Source of the DNA: Gynuella sp.
GTDB taxonomy: Bacteria > Pseudomonadota > Gammaproteobacteria > Pseudomonadales > Natronospirillaceae
DNA length: 64,000 nucleotides
Reading direction: 5' to 3'
Assembly: GCA_028282465.1 (NCBI GenBank)
Contig: JANQHX010000104.1
Coordinates: 55,975-119,974, forward strand
Positions 1-10,100 of this stretch are shown piece after piece (within the stretch, counting starts at the first letter, position 1; each line of letters opens with the position of its first letter). Both the position numbers and the translations under genes were made by a program. The notes below the pieces were generated by a model, which was not told the origin of the DNA, did not search any database, and saw only the letters and a list, made by a program, of their open reading frames with translations.

Positions 1-1308
1 GTTATTTAATACCGCCCAAGGGCTAAAGGATATGCAGTCGCTGGTAACCATAAACATGGTGACCGGGTTTTTACCCACTACAGCCAGCAACTGCCACTGG
101 CAAGTAAAGTCTGAAGCTATTTTAAGCAGGCGACCGTCAGTATCCGCAAGGGTGAGTTGTTCGTCTTTATTTACGATGCGAACGTCTTTCACCAATACAG
201 GCCAATATTCTAAAAAGGGCTGTTGAATACGCTGTTTCTGTAGACTTTGAGCAGCGCTCTCGAAATTATGCTGGCTGTGCTGTTCGAGCCAGTCCCAACA
301 ATCAACCCATTCCATTTCAAAGGCATTGCTACGTTTTAAAATTATGCGCTGGGGAAATTCCTGAGAATAAAAGTGGGCACTGGCAATAGGTAGCAGAGTG
401 CCGTTCTGAAAACCTTTTTCTAAGGCCTCTGGGTTAAAGTCACTGGCAAAATTAAGGGCCATGGCAAATTGCCCGGTTTGTTGATGCATGAGCCAGATGG
501 TTTGACTGTAGAGGCCACTTTCGTATTTAGTGCCATGGTTAATCACAAACCAGGGGCCAGGTACTGCGGGGTTACTTAAGACATCGTCTTTAGATTGATT
601 CCAGCCAATTCGCTCTCGCAGCTGTTGCACCATGGCTGGGGATAGATTGTGTTTATTGTCCCAGGCATTAAGCATGGCATGGAGTCGAACCAGGGCTCGA
701 AATACCCGTTCTGTCCATTGCGGCCCTTGACCCATTTCTGTTCTTATCCATTCTAGATAACCAGATAGGCCTTTAGCTTGGGCATCCACCAAACGTTTCT
801 GCATGTCTTGCCATAAATCCTGACTGCGCTTGGAAGACTCAGCCAGACCCACTCTGACCATATCCTCAAGAAACTTTCGAAGCTCAATTATGCCTGCCTC
901 TACATTTTGTGTTCTTTGCTCTTGGCGTTTGGCTTGAGCTTTTGGGTCTTTAACTTCACCAGACTTTTTCGTTTCTTTAGCTTTTGCAGCGCTGTCTCGT
1001 TTAATCAACCAGTCCGTTAGTTCTTCTGGCTCGGGTGCTGTCGCCAATTCTGGTTGGTTGGCTATTAAAACCATCAAACCCATAGCATGTTTGCAAGGTA
1101 GTTTTTTAACCGGGCAGGAACATTTGTAAGCCGGGCCAGAAATATCTATATAGGTGGTGTAATTACTGGAGCCTAACGACTCAGCCCAAATGGCCCGATC
1201 GCTGGCGCCGATATTGGCGTAGTTAGAAGGCTTCGCAATTTTCTGTGCTCGCTTTAACGTGCCTGGGTCGGGGGCTAAGGATTCAACCTGTTCTTGTGTG
1301 AGTTTCAT
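1..1308 (-). CDS. SWIM zinc-finger protein, 3' end beyond window edge
   Basis: The frame is open from the ATG at 1306-1308 to base 1, so at least 436 residues are present and the C-terminus lies outside the window. A SWIM motif CxC-x6-CxH is visible at C63, C65, C72 and H74 in an N-terminal domain; SWIM domains bind zinc and are thought to contact DNA or proteins. A Lys/Ala-rich charged stretch follows (about residues 108-140), then a long region without a motif I recognise. It is the fourth gene of a minus-strand operon, 103 bases after the ligase-like gene. Proteins with this N-terminus often occur near MoxR ATPase and VWA genes, so such genes may lie further left (inference). The frame is truncated only by the window. 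Confidence 0.8.
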   Translation of the reverse strand, partial: MKLTQEQVESLAPDPGTLKRAQKIAKPSNYANIGASDRAIWAESLGSSNYTTYIDISGPAYKCSCPVKKLPCKHAMGLMVLIANQPELATAPEPEELTDWLIKRDSAAKAKETKKSGEVKDPKAQAKRQEQRTQNVEAGIIELRKFLEDMVRVGLAESSKRSQDLWQDMQKRLVDAQAKGLSGYLEWIRTEMGQGPQWTERVFRALVRLHAMLNAWDNKHNLSPAMVQQLRERIGWNQSKDDVLSNPAVPGPWFVINHGTKYESGLYSQTIWLMHQQTGQFAMALNFASDFNPEALEKGFQNGTLLPIASAHFYSQEFPQRIILKRSNAFEMEWVDCWDWLEQHSQHNFESAAQSLQKQRIQQPFLEYWPVLVKDVRIVNKDEQLTLADTDGRLLKIASDFTCQWQLLAVVGKNPVTMFMVTSDCISFSPWAVLNN

Positions 1309-1411
1309 TTGGGTTGCCAGTCTTTGATGATCAAAGGGTTAAGTTCCATTTATTGTTATGGAGGTTATTATCCGAAGTGGCTCGACACCTTATCGAGCCA
1401 AAACCAAACAT

Positions 1412-2857
1412 CTATTGCACTGGTGCCCAACCTCTTTTAATTTCAGAAGCCTTAAATTTTTCAAATACATCATCAATAGCTTCTCGAGTGGGTGCAATTC
1501 GCAAGACTCGTTTAAGGGGATCTTTGCGGCCTGGGCTGTAATCGACATAGCAGAAAGCGTAAGCCGGATAACTTGAATCCAAGGTCTCCTTGTTGGTTTT
1601 CCAGCTGATAAATTTGCGAACACTGACCAAGCCTTTGGTGGTTTTGGTGAACACTTCTCGGCTCAGTACTTCACTGTTGGCAAGATCCAAACTGCGAGCA
1701 CTGTTGTTCAAATTATCGAGATCTACAAAGTCTTGTAGTTGGGTCAGGCGCAAATCTGTTGCGTTCACTTCTTTATCATCACGAATGCGTTTGAACACTG
1801 GGCCTAGAACACTGACGAAAGCTTCTGGCAACAAAGTTGAGTAACCTTCTATGGCGTCATAATTCAAAACCGGTTTCATTTCCGGTTTGCCGGCGGTGTT
1901 CTCATAGATCAAATCATGAAATGCCATTTCAATAACGATTTCAGGGCGGACCATGGTAAACAGAGTATGGTTTCGATCGGTGATGTTAAAAGAGGAGGGT
2001 ACTGCCGTGTCTTTTAAGGTATTAAAAAATTCGCGACGCTCTTCATCACTAAAACCGCCACCGACTTTGGCAAACACCTGAAAGCTGTTGTCTGGGCGCA
2101 TCAGTCCTACCAGTAGTACCCGCACAGAGTCCACCATGTCAGGGTGTTCGGTATAACCTAGGATCACAACATCAACATTGTGTTTAGGTTTAATTTTATA
2201 AACCGTGTGGTTGTCGGTATCGACGCAGACAAGGCCTTCTTCACCGCCGTCAGTTACCCATTTTTTGAAGAGTTGGCCTAGGTCAGTGGTTTCTACTTCA
2301 TGATTTTGAACAACATGGCACTGGCCTTCGCCAGGCAACAGTTCATTGAGTTTTTTTTGTTTTTCAGTGAAATCTAAGGCTCGGCAACTACTGTCATTGT
2401 GTTCCAGAATATCGAACGCTGCGAAGGCTAAGCCTTGGCTTTTCCCTTCGGAATTAGAGCCCAAGGCTGAGGTCACATCGTAAACTCGAGGCCGTCCTTC
2501 TGATTGGGCATAATAGAGTTCACCGGCGATCAATACCTGATCAGTGTCTGCTAATGCCGCTTGTGCTTGCTCAAGCAGTGGTAGGCCTTGAACCACTCGG
2601 CCTTTGATATTAAATAAAAAACACTCATCACCTACTTTTGCTAAAAAATGCAGCTGGCCGTCGAGCTTTAAGGAAGCTTGCAGCTGGCTACCTTCCAGGT
2701 GTTTGATATCCCCTTCGGTCATCAGTCGATAGCGTGACGCAACCAGCTTTTTATAGTTGCGGGCACTACCTAAAAGTTCGCTGTCCAGTAGCGCGTTTTG
2801 GCCCACTAATAGACCTTCTCCCAAGGCTTCCATTTTTGAAGAATCAATTACTGACAT
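1412..2857 (-). CDS. divergent ATP-dependent DNA ligase-like nucleotidyltransferase
   Basis: 481 residues. Covalent nucleotidyltransferase motifs can be read in order: motif I KLDG (K64 the predicted adenylated lysine), GEL at 112-114, FDIL at 148-151, EGLV at 207-210 and KIK at 221-223. An OB-fold-like part follows and ends with a ligase-type FKRIRDDK at 355-362. These are features of ATP-dependent DNA/RNA ligases. Odd points: the arginine normally following KxDG is not present, and EGLVxK has V in place of the lysine, so activity could be altered. Residues about 390-481 form an extra C-terminal domain I do not recognise. It lies 11 bases after the upstream gene and before the SWIM gene, so it probably acts with them. 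Most bacterial replication ligases are NAD-dependent, so this is an accessory enzyme. Confidence 0.75.
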   Translation of the reverse strand: MSVIDSSKMEALGEGLLVGQNALLDSELLGSARNYKKLVASRYRLMTEGDIKHLEGSQLQASLKLDGQLHFLAKVGDECFLFNIKGRVVQGLPLLEQAQAALADTDQVLIAGELYYAQSEGRPRVYDVTSALGSNSEGKSQGLAFAAFDILEHNDSSCRALDFTEKQKKLNELLPGEGQCHVVQNHEVETTDLGQLFKKWVTDGGEEGLVCVDTDNHTVYKIKPKHNVDVVILGYTEHPDMVDSVRVLLVGLMRPDNSFQVFAKVGGGFSDEERREFFNTLKDTAVPSSFNITDRNHTLFTMVRPEIVIEMAFHDLIYENTAGKPEMKPVLNYDAIEGYSTLLPEAFVSVLGPVFKRIRDDKEVNATDLRLTQLQDFVDLDNLNNSARSLDLANSEVLSREVFTKTTKGLVSVRKFISWKTNKETLDSSYPAYAFCYVDYSPGRKDPLKRVLRIAPTREAIDDVFEKFKASEIKRGWAPVQ

Positions 2858-2868
2858 CTCTAGTTTCC

Positions 2869-3576
2869 TTATTGTTCAGCCACGGGGACGGGTTTCATTT
2901 CTAAATTGGTAAGGTGCAAAATCAACATAAATTTGCTGTCCTGCACCCGACCTTCCAAGAAAGCTCGAAACTGTTTGCCATTGCGAGAGATGATTAGGGG
3001 TTCGTTGTTCTTTTTACCGGCACCAAGAAACATCATGGCGTTTTGTTCATCCAACTCTTTGGCCATGTTGAACAGAAAGTCGAAGGTGAGTCCGTCGACA
3101 TGCTTTATCTGGTACGCGTTAGAAAATACGAATTTTTTATAGCACTCTGATTTTGGCATCAACTTACCCGACCACTTCAACGGCACTTCGGTGTTGATGT
3201 TGCCTTCAACGGTTTTTGCGTCCCGTTGTTCTTTGAGCTCTCCTTCTGGGCTATAAATCAATTCTTTTAAATTCACGCCACCTGCTGGTTCGTTATTGCT
3301 GTTGAGGTAAATTCGGCTGGTATCAAAGATGCGCTTACCAAATAGCTCAATATCCAATTCCGGATCACCATCAATTAGTTTTTGTGACAGGTCTTCCAGG
3401 CTGGTTTCTTTGGTCAGGGTTTTTAAGTCTGTTGCCAGAGTGTTTTTAACTATTCGGGCACTTTCAACACCCTGATTTTGGCTGTCTGTGTAGCGGGTAA
3501 ATTTTGGTCGTTTCTTCGACTCCATGGCGACTCTAGAGTTGCGGGCCTTACCATCGGCAATGTTGATTACTTTCAT
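2869..3576 (-). CDS. unrecognised protein of SWIM/ligase operon
   Basis: 235 residues, soluble, no signal peptide or membrane segment. The N-terminal 40 residues are basic (several RK-rich stretches) and could be disordered or nucleic-acid binding (inference). The rest is mixed charged/hydrophobic and looks globular, ending in a hydrophobic beta-like stretch near the C-terminus. I do not recognise a family. It sits 14 bases after the first gene of the operon and 11 bases before the ligase-like gene, so co-transcription is very likely. The start ATG follows a plausible purine-rich site (AGGAG at about 3581-3585). Confidence 0.7.
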   Translation of the reverse strand: MKVINIADGKARNSRVAMESKKRPKFTRYTDSQNQGVESARIVKNTLATDLKTLTKETSLEDLSQKLIDGDPELDIELFGKRIFDTSRIYLNSNNEPAGGVNLKELIYSPEGELKEQRDAKTVEGNINTEVPLKWSGKLMPKSECYKKFVFSNAYQIKHVDGLTFDFLFNMAKELDEQNAMMFLGAGKKNNEPLIISRNGKQFRAFLEGRVQDSKFMLILHLTNLEMKPVPVAEQ

Positions 3577-3590
3577 TAGGCTAACTCCTG

Positions 3591-4190
3591 TTAAAACATG
3601 CTGAAGTCGATGTCGTCGTCGTCTTCATCTTCGTCGTCTTCCAGAATTGGGCTTTCCACAGCTTGGGCTTCCACAAATTCGAATCCACAATGTTGGCCCA
3701 CCACCATAAACAGCTCACCCTCATTTTCGATTAAAAATGCCGGGTCTGGGGTATAGCTGGCGGTGTAATTGAAGTAAAAGCTGAAGATGTCTTCGCTGGC
3801 CTGAACCTGTTTAAGTAATTCCGGGCTAGTAAGGTGATAAACCGATTTAGCAACATGATTGAGATATTCTTCAATGGTGACTGTGTCCATCAGTTCAATC
3901 ACGGTTTTAAAGCTGGCTTCTTGCTTTGGCAGTGGTTCGTCGTCCATGTCCACCACTTGCAGCTGGCTTCGTTCCAGCCAACTGCCGTCCTGAGCCATGT
4001 AACCCTGTTCAAAGGATTCCTTGCCAAAAATGTTCATGCCGTCACTGGAAATGGAACCGAAATAACATTCGTTGCCATCTTTATCGAACGCTTTCTTCTC
4101 CACTCGGCCATAGAGTTTGTCGCGATCGACTTTTTCTATTTCACATTCTATTTGCTGCCCGCCGATGGCGAATTGGAGGCTTCTTGCCAT
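3591..4190 (-). CDS. unrecognised protein with acidic C-terminal tail, first gene of SWIM/ligase operon
   Basis: 199 residues. Residues about 1-70 read as a small beta-rich module, the middle as an alpha/beta domain, and the last 20 residues are an almost uninterrupted Asp/Glu run ending DFSMF. Acidic tails of this kind often mimic DNA or bind basic partners (inference). No family recognised. It is the promoter-proximal gene of the operon: the ATG at 4188-4190 follows an AAGGAGA site, and the LexA-type box at 4330-4345 lies 140 bases upstream. Confidence 0.7.
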   Translation of the reverse strand: MARSLQFAIGGQQIECEIEKVDRDKLYGRVEKKAFDKDGNECYFGSISSDGMNIFGKESFEQGYMAQDGSWLERSQLQVVDMDDEPLPKQEASFKTVIELMDTVTIEEYLNHVAKSVYHLTSPELLKQVQASEDIFSFYFNYTASYTPDPAFLIENEGELFMVVGQHCGFEFVEAQAVESPILEDDEDEDDDDIDFSMF

Positions 4191-4329
4191 GAAAGAGTGT
4201 CTCCTTGAACTTGTTGGTATGTTGTGAGATCGGTTTAGGATGTCTTATCAGCTCAACCAGGACAAGGCCAGGTGCCCACTGGTTACGCACCAGTTGTTGC
4301 CGATAAAAATTTAAGGCTGGCAATCATAA

Positions 4330-4345
4330 CTGTAAATTTATACAG
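4330..4345. promoter_or_regulatory. LexA-type SOS box
   Basis: The site reads CTGTAAATTTATACAG, a perfect match to the gammaproteobacterial LexA core CTGT-N8-ACAG with an AT-rich centre. It lies in the 220-base divergent region between the SWIM/ligase operon (start 4190) and the AddB-like gene (start 4411), so LexA could repress either or both. The match is seen directly; regulation is inferred. Confidence 0.7.
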
Positions 4346-4410
4346 ATTTAATAATAGCGATAATCTTTACCAATGGTTACCATCTGGGTAAATCCATAAC
4401 CCCGAACACC

Positions 4411-7128
4411 ATGGCTTATTCCGATCAATTTGAACCTCAGTTTACGACGCTGTTTCAAAACCTAGAGGTTAACAACACCCTAGTACTGACTCCTAATAAG
4501 CGTTTGAGCCGCTTGATTCGTGATCAATTTAATCTTTATCAAACCACTTACAGTCCAAAAAAAGCCTGGCCAAGCCTTCAGTGCCTAGCATTGCAAACAT
4601 GGTGGCACGAGTTGTGGCAGCAGCAATTGTTAGGGGGTAATGAATCAATACAAAAACTGGTTCTAACGGGTACACAGGAATTGTTGTTGTGGCAGCAAGT
4701 AGTGAATAGCCATGAAAAAACTCCGGTTCTGCTGAGTCACAATGCAACCGCCCGTTTAGCCATGCAGGCGTGGCGTCTCACCCAAGAGTGGATGCTGGAT
4801 ATTTCAGAGGAACAAGACAGCGATATTTTAAAAGCCTGGTTTGAGGATTTTAAATTCAGATGTGAGCAGCAACAGTTGGTGTCATCCGTTGAGATTCCGC
4901 AAATTCTGGCGAACCATCTGGTTAGTGAAGACTTACCGACCAACCTAGTTTTGTATGGATTTGATGACCAAACACCGCAACTCAAACAATGGCTAGCACA
5001 ATTAGATCGGCAGGGGGTGAATAGTCAGTTTTTTGATTTATCTAGAACCGACAGCCAAATTCAAAGGTTTGAGTTGGCGAACCAAGAACAGGAAATTTTA
5101 AGCGCTGCCCTGTGGGCAAAAGATCAGATTATTCAGGACGAACAAGCTCGTGTGACCATTGTGGTGCCGCAATTGGCGCAAATGCGTGAGCAAGTAGAAC
5201 GGATTTTTAATCAGGTCTTTGAGCCTCAGGTTTTATTGCCAAACAACCCTCGCCATGCCACGGGTTTTAATATGTCAGCGGGGCAGTTGCTTTCGCAGTT
5301 ACCCATGATCGACATGGCGCTTGGCATTCTCCGTTGTAACCTGAGTTGGCTCGATATGTCTCTGGTTGCCAAGTTACTAAACTCGCCATTTGTTGGCATG
5401 TTGGAAGAGTTAAATGAGCGTTCTCTGTTGGAGGTTCAGCTCCGCAGTTACGACTACCAAATCAGTCTGCAGAAACTCAAAATTACGGTTGGCGAACAAC
5501 ATGAAGAGCAACGGCGATGTCCAGATTTGTATCAACGCTTAGCTGATTTCCAATTGCTCCAAAAGCAAACCAATAAGCCAAAGCTGCCCAGTGAGTGGCT
5601 TGCACTGTTTAGTGAGCAATTACTCACCCTGGGTTGGCCCGGCCAACGTCATCTGGATACGCTGGAATATCAGCAGCTTCAAGCTTGGCAAGAAGCGCTA
5701 AATAGTTTTGCAGCCTTAGATGCTGTCGTCGATCAGGGTATTACCTTTACCGATGCCTTTGCCTACCTGCAAACTGTGTTAGCTCAGGTCAGTTTTCAGG
5801 CTCAAACGCGCACGTCACCCATCCAAATTTTGGGGGTGTTGGAAGCAGCGGGTCTGCCGTTTGATCGTTTATGGTTTATGAATCTGGATGATGAAACCTG
5901 GCCTCCATCAGCAAACCCAAACCCCCTGTTGCCCATAGATTTACAGGTTCGTAACTACTTACCCCAGAGTTCTGCAGAACGTGAATTGGCCTACGCTAGC
6001 CAACTTACTAAACGGCTAATCAATAGTGCCAAGCAGGTAGTGTTCAGCCATTCACGATTACAAGACGACAAAGTGATGGCTCCGAGCCCGTTGATTGAAC
6101 AGATTGCGACCAGTGAGTTCACTTTGAGTGCTGAGCCTTCCGCAGCCTATCAGCAATTTAAATCTCAAGACATTGAAGCTTCTTTGGACAGTGTTGGCCC
6201 CAGAGTGATTGACGTTGATGAGATTAAAGGTGGTTCGCAGTTATTGAAGGATCAAGCTGCGTGTCCTTTCCGAGCCTTCGCCAGACATCGCCTGCATGCC
6301 CAAGACATCACGGACAGTGAAATTGGGCTACAGGCCCATGAGCGAGGCAACCTTGTTCATTTAGTAATGGAAATTATCTGGCGAAACCTTAAGAACCAAG
6401 AAAGGTTACTGACGTTATCAGAATCCGAGCTTGAGTCTTTGATCGTTTCTGCAATCGATGATGCCCTGATCAGCATTAAAACCAAGCGCTTTGTGGGCGA
6501 ACGGTTTTTGCAAATTGAGGCAGAGCGACTCAAGCAACAGGTTCGGGCTTGGCTGGAGCTGGAAAAACAACGTGAGCCCTTTACCGTCATTTTTAATGAA
6601 GGTCGACGCACAGTTAGGCTGGGTAAGTTGCCAATTGGTATTCGCTACGACCGCGTCGACAAATTGGAAGACGGCAAACTTCTGGTGCTGGATTATAAAA
6701 CTGGCAAACAACATATTCGGTCTTGGACTGGCACCAGACCAGATGAGCCTCAAGTACCACTGTATGCAGTGGCTAATGAGAAGCGAGTAACGGGCGCAGC
6801 CTACGGCCAGATTACTGCCGAAGAAATAGCCTTTAAAGGCATTGCGGAAGAGGCCGATCAGGTGCCGGGTTTAACGGAACCTGACATGTTATTCAAGCTC
6901 GACTTACCGGATTCATGGCCCGAAATACTTCAGCATTGGCGAGAAATCTTAATGAATTTGGCGAAGGAGTTTATGGCCGGTAGTGCCGCTGTAGACCCGA
7001 AAGTGCCTGGGGTGACTTGTCGTTATTGCGAGCTAAAAGCACTGTGTCGAATTAAAGAGCAGTTTGATTTAACGGACGATGGTGAAGACCACAGTGCTGA
7101 AGCGATAGAGGGGCTTAACAATGACTAG
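4411..7128 (+). CDS. PD-(D/E)XK nuclease, AddB-like subunit
   Basis: 905 residues. The N-terminus has the degenerate helicase-like fold seen in AddB-type subunits; the C-terminal third is a RecB-like PD-(D/E)XK nuclease with the active-site DYK at 761-763. Four cysteines, C618, C870, C873 and C879, match the split iron-sulphur cluster pattern of AddB nucleases (C...CxxCx5C). With the next gene it would form an AddAB-type helicase-nuclease that resects double-strand ends for RecA-dependent repair. The two reading frames overlap by 8 bases. The upstream LexA-type box suggests damage control. Such proteins are often annotated only as probable DNA repair protein; assignment to AddB by function is inferred. 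Confidence 0.85.
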   Translation: MAYSDQFEPQFTTLFQNLEVNNTLVLTPNKRLSRLIRDQFNLYQTTYSPKKAWPSLQCLALQTWWHELWQQQLLGGNESIQKLVLTGTQELLLWQQVVNSHEKTPVLLSHNATARLAMQAWRLTQEWMLDISEEQDSDILKAWFEDFKFRCEQQQLVSSVEIPQILANHLVSEDLPTNLVLYGFDDQTPQLKQWLAQLDRQGVNSQFFDLSRTDSQIQRFELANQEQEILSAALWAKDQIIQDEQARVTIVVPQLAQMREQVERIFNQVFEPQVLLPNNPRHATGFNMSAGQLLSQLPMIDMALGILRCNLSWLDMSLVAKLLNSPFVGMLEELNERSLLEVQLRSYDYQISLQKLKITVGEQHEEQRRCPDLYQRLADFQLLQKQTNKPKLPSEWLALFSEQLLTLGWPGQRHLDTLEYQQLQAWQEALNSFAALDAVVDQGITFTDAFAYLQTVLAQVSFQAQTRTSPIQILGVLEAAGLPFDRLWFMNLDDETWPPSANPNPLLPIDLQVRNYLPQSSAERELAYASQLTKRLINSAKQVVFSHSRLQDDKVMAPSPLIEQIATSEFTLSAEPSAAYQQFKSQDIEASLDSVGPRVIDVDEIKGGSQLLKDQAACPFRAFARHRLHAQDITDSEIGLQAHERGNLVHLVMEIIWRNLKNQERLLTLSESELESLIVSAIDDALISIKTKRFVGERFLQIEAERLKQQVRAWLELEKQREPFTVIFNEGRRTVRLGKLPIGIRYDRVDKLEDGKLLVLDYKTGKQHIRSWTGTRPDEPQVPLYAVANEKRVTGAAYGQITAEEIAFKGIAEEADQVPGLTEPDMLFKLDLPDSWPEILQHWREILMNLAKEFMAGSAAVDPKVPGVTCRYCELKALCRIKEQFDLTDDGEDHSAEAIEGLNND

Positions 7129-10100
7129 CCCGGCAGATTTGCTACAGAGACAACAAGCACTGGATGCCAGCCGATCATTTATTTGTGAGGCTCCTGCTGG
7201 CAGTGGCAAAACCGAATTACTTACGCAGCGGTTTTTAACCTTGTTGGCTTTGGTGGAGCGACCTGAACAAGTATTGGCGATCACGTTCACGCGCAAAGCG
7301 GTTGCTGAAATGCGTGAACGGATTGTCAGTGCGCTTCATGCCGCTCAGCACCCTCAACCTGAGGAACCTCACAAACAACATACTTGGCAGTTGGCCAATA
7401 ACGTCTTGCGAACCGATCAAGATCGGGGTTGGCAACTGTTAAATAATCCAAATCGTTTGCAGATCAAAACCTTCGACAGTCTTTGTTCTGCGCTGACCAA
7501 CGCATTACCCATGGAATCTGCATTGGGCGCCAAACCCCAAGTAGCTGAAGATGCTGACCCGCTTTATCGCCAGGCGGTGCAGGCTCTATTAACCACGCTT
7601 GAACAAGATGTGCCTTGGAGCCGGTCGTTGATGGTGTTGCTGACCCAGCTCGACAATAAATACTCTCGCTTGGAAGACTTGTTAGTCAATTTGTTAAGTC
7701 AACGTGAACAATGGCTTCCGTTGTTAGGTTTTGACCATGACCAGCAACAGATCAGAGGTATTTTAGAACAGCATTTAAACCAGGTGATAAAAGACTCTCT
7801 GACTCGGGTTCGTGAATTGATTCCTTATGGTTTACACGCAGAACTAGTCGAACTAGCAGGTTTTGCCGCCGCCAATCTCACTCGTATTAATAGCCGCTCA
7901 CCCATTCGAAATTGTTTGGACATTGATCTCGATAACAGCGACTTACCCGGCACCCAAGCCGCCGATGTACCGATTTGGATCGGCATTGTGAATATGCTGA
8001 CTACAGTTTCGGGTAATTTCCGAATGAAAGTCGATAAAAGAGCCGGATTTCCCCCCGGCGAAAATGCATCTGAGACTCAGGTCTTCCGGCAGCAAAAACA
8101 ACGACTATTGGCTGCCATTGAACAGCTGCAAATCGTTCCAGAACTTAAAGAGCTTTTTCAAGATATTCGCCATCTACCCGGGGCCGAGTTTGATGAACAA
8201 CAATGGGTGTTGCTGAATGCCTTATCTGAATTATTACCGGTACTGTCAGCCCAACTGTTAGTGCAATTTCAGGAAAACAACAGTGTCGATTTTACTGAAT
8301 TCAGTATTCGAGCCCGCCAAGCCCTGGGTGAATTGGACAGCCCAACAGACTTAACCCTTAAACTGGACTACCGGATTCAGCATATTCTGGTTGATGAATT
8401 TCAGGACACCTCAGCCAGTCAGATTGAGTTGTTGAATCAGCTCACGTCAGGGTGGCAAGCGGATGATGGCCGTACCCTGTTTTGTGTCGGCGATGCCATG
8501 CAATCCATTTATGGGTTCCGAGGCGCTAATGTTGGCTTATTTTTGCATTGCAAAGAACATGGCTTGAACACTGTGGACATGACTCCCCTAAGACTCACCA
8601 CTAACTTTCGGTCGCAAGCAGGAGTGGTGGACTGGATAAACAAAGTCTTCGAGCCCGCATTTCCAGCAACCAATAACGTGACTACAGGGGCGGTGGCTTA
8701 TTCTCCATCTGAGCCGTTTCATGAAAAAAGCAAAGGCCGGGCAGTTTGGGTGCATGGCTTTGTTGATCGTCAGGACAACTATGACGAAGCCCGAACGGTT
8801 TTGGGTATTGTTCGCAAAACCCGAACTGATCAACCCAATGCAAAGATCGCCATACTGGTTCGCAACCGCAATCACGCTAGCCATATTCTTCCGTTATTAC
8901 AGGAAGCCAACGTACGTTATCGCGCCATGGATTTGGAGCCGTTGCAAGATCATGCTGTGATTCAAGATTTATTAGCTTTGACCCAAGCATTATTGCAACC
9001 GGCTAATCGAACGGCATGGTTAGCGATTTTGCGAGCGCCTTGGTGCGGTCTGAGTTTGGTGGATTTAGCGGCGATTTCAAACCTGAAAGATAAACAGAAA
9101 TTGCCCACGGTTTTGACTCAAATTGAATTATTGCTGAGCCGAGAAGAGACTGTTCAACCCGGGCAGAACGATTTCTTTGTTACGGAAGGATTTGTTGATG
9201 GAGATGTCTCTGGTCAGAATTTAAGTCCAGACGGTTTACTGAGAATTCAGCGGGTATACCCAATTCTTAAACAGGCCTACGAAAACCGAGATCGCAAAAG
9301 CTTTCGTAACTGGATTGAAGGTACCTGGCTTGCAATAGGTGGAGCAGCCTGTCTTGAAGATGCTGCAGCATTAGACAACGCGGCAAAGTTCTTTTCTTTA
9401 CTAGAAAACTGGACCTACGCCAGTGATCTACCCAATCAAAAAACTCTGAATCAAGCGGTGCAAAAACTCTTTGCTGCACCAGATCCATTGGCGGACGACG
9501 CCTTGCAAATTATGACTATTCATAAATCAAAAGGTTTGGAGTTTGACGTGGTTATTGTGCCTGCCTTGCATCGAGCGCCCAGGCGCAGTGATTCAAGCTT
9601 GTTGATGTGGCATGAGCGGCTAAACCAAGACGGTCACCCCGAATTAATCATGGCGCCATTAACTGCAGTAGGAAAAGCAAAGCACAAAACTTATCAGCAT
9701 TTGCAATCTGAACAGACCAAAAAAGATAGATTGGAAGCCTGCCGATTGTTGTACGTGGCCTGTACTCGGGCTAAACAGCAATTGCATTTATTAACTCATG
9801 TTAAACAAGACCCAGCCAATACAGTGCAATTGAAAAAGCCGCCCAAGAGCTCATTGCTCAACAGTATTTGGAACCCAGTACAAAATCGTATTCGGCGCTA
9901 TGACCCTAAGCCTGAAACTGTCTCTGACCATAAAAAAGATACGACTGATACAGCGGCATTTGAACCCAGACCTCTGCATCGTTTGACTCGACAATGGCAA
10001 GCACCGGAATTTGTAGAAGGCCACCTATTGGATGACTATATTCCGCCTTATGATTTCGATTCGGAAGACAATGAACTTGAATTGAAATGGCAAAACCCAG

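Noticed and set aside
1314..1844. Several small plus-strand frames over the ligase-like gene and the gap before SWIM.
   Set aside because: They are antisense to a well-supported gene, lack ribosome sites and show no protein-like composition.
7069..7435. Minus-strand frames across the overlap of the AddB-like and AddA-like genes.
   Set aside because: Both overlap conserved helicase motifs on the plus strand and resemble no protein.
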